A stretch of DNA of 64,000 nucleotides from Sporisorium sorghi. Taxonomy: Eukaryota; Basidiomycota; Ustilaginomycetes; Ustilaginales; Ustilaginaceae. The notes under the pieces were generated by a model. That model was not told the DNA's origin. It did not search any database and saw only the letters and a list, made by a program, of their open reading frames with translations. The position numbers and the translations under genes were made by a program. Numbering within the stretch: the first letter of the stretch is position 1; each line of letters starts with the position of its first letter. Shown piece by piece: positions 62,091 through 64,000 of the stretch. The stretch is from contig JALCCG010000012.1 in assembly GCA_023212695.1 (NCBI GenBank), positions 1 through 64,000 of the forward strand. Reading direction: 5' to 3'.

Positions 62091-63866
62091 ATGAAGGTGA
62101 AAGGTTACCAGAAGCTTGCCGGCCTGTTGGTTGTCATGCTTCTGGTGGGGCTTCAAACCCCGGCATACGGAGAAAGTACTACGGTAAAAGCAACTTGGAT
62201 ATGGCAAACCGATCTGATCAAGGATGGAGGAGAAGAACTGCTGGATTTTTCCCGTGAAGAAGGAATAAATCTGATATACCTGCAGATCAATCGTCAGATG
62301 CCAGCAGAAACATATGAAGCGTTTATACAGCGTGCGCATGACGCGCAGATTGCGGTGCATGCCTTGGGAGGAGACCCCCGATGGGCATTGACCGAATATC
62401 GCAACGATATGCTCGGTCTTGTTACTTGGGTTAACGACTATAATAATAAAGTTTCAACCAGCGCCCGATTTGACGGAATTCATCTGGATATCGAACCCTA
62501 TGTGCTTGCTGAGTGGGAAACCGCGCAGGATCAGATTATCGCGGCCTGGGAACAAAACTTAACGCTGTTCCTAAGCCAGGCTTCCGGAATGGGATTAGAG
62601 CTTGGAATCGATATCCCCTTCTGGTTTGATCATTATACTTTGCCAAACGGAGTCGGCTTTAATGAATGGCTGATCGGTGCATTTGACCATGTGACAGTGA
62701 TGGCGTACCGGAATCAGGTGGAATCCGAGCACGGTATCCTCGACCTGACGCGGGATGAGCTTGAGCTTGCCGGCAGGCTTGGGAAGCAGCTTCTCATTGG
62801 GGTTAATACCAAAGAGATGCCCGGTCAGGCCCATACTACCTTTTATGGACATGGAAAAGAGAGAATGAATCAAAAGCTGGAGCATCTGTCCAGCGTGCTC
62901 GATTCCTACGAGTCCTTTGGCGGAATCGCTATTCACGATATACGGAACTGGCAGATCATGTCGGATGGAGAGGTTATCCCCCCTGGAGGAGGAAACCCTA
63001 CACCTGATCCGGATCCTGACCCGGGAGAAGGCGAACGCGTCCCGGATGCGGATCCTGTTACCCGGGATCCGGTGGTAAGAGGCACTTACATATGGGAAGC
63101 CCATGAAGTGGTGCAGAACAGCCGGGAGATTCTTGATTTTGCCAAAGAAAAGAATTTGAACTGGCTCTATGTCCGATTGGATCTGGAGCAGCCCTACAGC
63201 TCTTATTCCTCTTTTGTCAAAGAAGCGGCAGAGGCCGGCATCGAGGTTCATGCTATGGGCGGCCATCCGATATGGGCGCTTGAAGAGAACAGGCCCAGAA
63301 TGCTCAGACTGGTCAATTACGTGAAGAATTATAATCGTGCCGTGGAAGGCAATGAACGTTTTCACGGCATTCATCTGGACATTGAGCCCTATGTGCTGCC
63401 AGCATGGAAGGAAGATTCGCAGCAGGTCATATCCGAATGGACCGCGAATCTGGACGCCTTTGTTACGGAATTGAGGAAGGACTCCAATCTGGAAGCCAGC
63501 ATGGATATGGCCGTTTGGCTGGATAAGTATAAAGTGACGGGCCAAGACATATCCCTCAGCAAATGGATGATAAATCGTATGGATCATGTATCCCTTATGG
63601 CCTTCCGGGATTCAGCCGAAGGGTCTAACGGTATCGTCGCGGTATCCAGAGAAGAAATCGCGTTTGCGGATGAACTCGGCAAGCCGCTCCTGATCTCAGT
63701 GGAGATCAAAGAGAGCCATGAGGGCGACCATATTACCTTCTATGAGGAAGGCGCAGCCTACATGGAGGCAGAACTTGCGAAGCTGCCTGAATTATTAAAG
63801 GATTCTTCCTCCTATACCGGAAGCATTGTTCATGCTTATACGTATTGGAAGCATGCTAAACCCTGA
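62091..63866 (+). CDS. secreted tandem barrel-like protein with HLDIEPY motifs
   Basis: A 591-residue secreted protein. A signal peptide (cut near AYG-E, residue 27) is followed by two homologous domains: about 32-290 and about 332-588, joined by a Pro/Asp/Gly linker (298-328). Both domains have a Trp-rich start (ATWIWQ; GTYIWE), an ALGGDPRWAL/AMGGHPIWAL strand and GIHLDIEPYVL, with Asp133/Glu135 and Asp430/Glu432. The D-x-E at the end of a strand is like the GH18 active site, and the overall pattern suggests a TIM barrel. Function is unknown; glycan hydrolysis or binding is inference. ATG at 62091 follows CGGAGGG. Its own terminator follows. Confidence 0.8.
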   Translation: MKVKGYQKLAGLLVVMLLVGLQTPAYGESTTVKATWIWQTDLIKDGGEELLDFSREEGINLIYLQINRQMPAETYEAFIQRAHDAQIAVHALGGDPRWALTEYRNDMLGLVTWVNDYNNKVSTSARFDGIHLDIEPYVLAEWETAQDQIIAAWEQNLTLFLSQASGMGLELGIDIPFWFDHYTLPNGVGFNEWLIGAFDHVTVMAYRNQVESEHGILDLTRDELELAGRLGKQLLIGVNTKEMPGQAHTTFYGHGKERMNQKLEHLSSVLDSYESFGGIAIHDIRNWQIMSDGEVIPPGGGNPTPDPDPDPGEGERVPDADPVTRDPVVRGTYIWEAHEVVQNSREILDFAKEKNLNWLYVRLDLEQPYSSYSSFVKEAAEAGIEVHAMGGHPIWALEENRPRMLRLVNYVKNYNRAVEGNERFHGIHLDIEPYVLPAWKEDSQQVISEWTANLDAFVTELRKDSNLEASMDMAVWLDKYKVTGQDISLSKWMINRMDHVSLMAFRDSAEGSNGIVAVSREEIAFADELGKPLLISVEIKESHEGDHITFYEEGAAYMEAELAKLPELLKDSSSYTGSIVHAYTYWKHAKP

Positions 63867-63880
63867 TTAATTAAATGGAT

Positions 63881-63922
63881 AATAGCCCTGCTGCTCTTAT
63901 TGAACAGCGGGGCTATTTTTTT
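63881..63922 (+). terminator. terminator of the tandem barrel gene
   Basis: AATAGCCCTGCTG pairs with CAGCGGGGCTATT (one G-T pair), followed by TTTTTTT. Confidence 0.9.
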
Positions 63923-64000
63923 ATGGCATATGTTATAACTCTGTAGTAAGTGTTCTTCTGTGCTAGGATGCCCTCTGTCTCTTTTTGAACAGATGCTCAC

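Noticed and set aside
62595..63587. Minus-strand open frame of 330 codons
   Set aside because: It is the reverse of the tandem barrel gene, which has a signal peptide, repeats, ribosome site and terminator.
1..64000. CRISPR array, tRNA or rRNA genes, prophage
   Set aside because: No regularly spaced repeats, no cloverleaf-type or rRNA-like sequence, and no phage structural or integrase genes were seen.

Overview
The window looks like chromosomal DNA of a Paenibacillus-type member of the Bacillales. This is inferred from gene content (bacillopeptidase F homologue, S-layer-domain protein, secreted GH16 and GH2 enzymes, YugN-like and DUF3189 proteins, several AraC regulators), strong AGGAGG-type ribosome sites with frequent TTG/GTG starts, and a T-box leader. 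No rRNA, tRNA, CRISPR array, prophage or plasmid function was seen. Most genes lie on the minus strand.

Region by region. 1-76 is the right end of an IS3-family element that runs off the left edge. 263-8615 holds a DMT exporter, two AraC regulators each divergent from an enzyme gene (phytanoyl-CoA-type dioxygenase; ADP-ribosylglycohydrolase), a decayed acetyltransferase, a DUF3189 protein, a Gfo/Idh/MocA dehydrogenase and an unrecognised beta-rich protein. 8744-14474 is a five-gene dipeptide/oligopeptide ABC operon (D-F-A-B-C order). 14983-16236 has gene remnants and an SDR-like protein lacking the usual catalytic residues. 16376-20936 is a trehalose operon (treA-treP-treR) with two TreR-type operators on its promoter. 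21181-31183 encodes a giant secreted bacillopeptidase F-like protease, an SLH protein and a histidine kinase/response regulator pair. 31259-40295 is a mix: amidohydrolase, APH-type kinase, VanY carboxypeptidase, HpaB-type hydroxylase, a Ser/Thr kinase followed by a tiny basic protein, GNAT, NhaC antiporter.

40581-42158 is an aspartate-semialdehyde dehydrogenase gene behind a complete T-box leader whose apparent specifier codon is AAA (lysine). Then come PAP2 phosphatase, a YtcJ-like amidohydrolase, a GH16 glucanase with a ricin-type lectin domain, a 794-residue protein joining an uncharacterised helical N-terminal half (with Asp-rich motifs) to a polyprenyl diphosphate synthase, a truncated alpha/beta hydrolase and a GH2 beta-galactosidase.

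53465-58256 is iron handling: a FetAB-type exporter pair and a Fur-box-controlled siderophore uptake operon whose second permease is frameshifted. The right end has GNAT, YugN-like, a TetR/MATE efflux operon with a palindromic operator, and a secreted protein made of two copies of a barrel-like domain carrying a GH18-like HLDIEPY motif.

The best candidates for new biology are the fused isoprenoid-synthase-like protein, the duplicated HLDIEPY protein, the tRNA-Lys-type T-box on asd, and the kinase with its small basic partner. None can be proven new from sequence alone.
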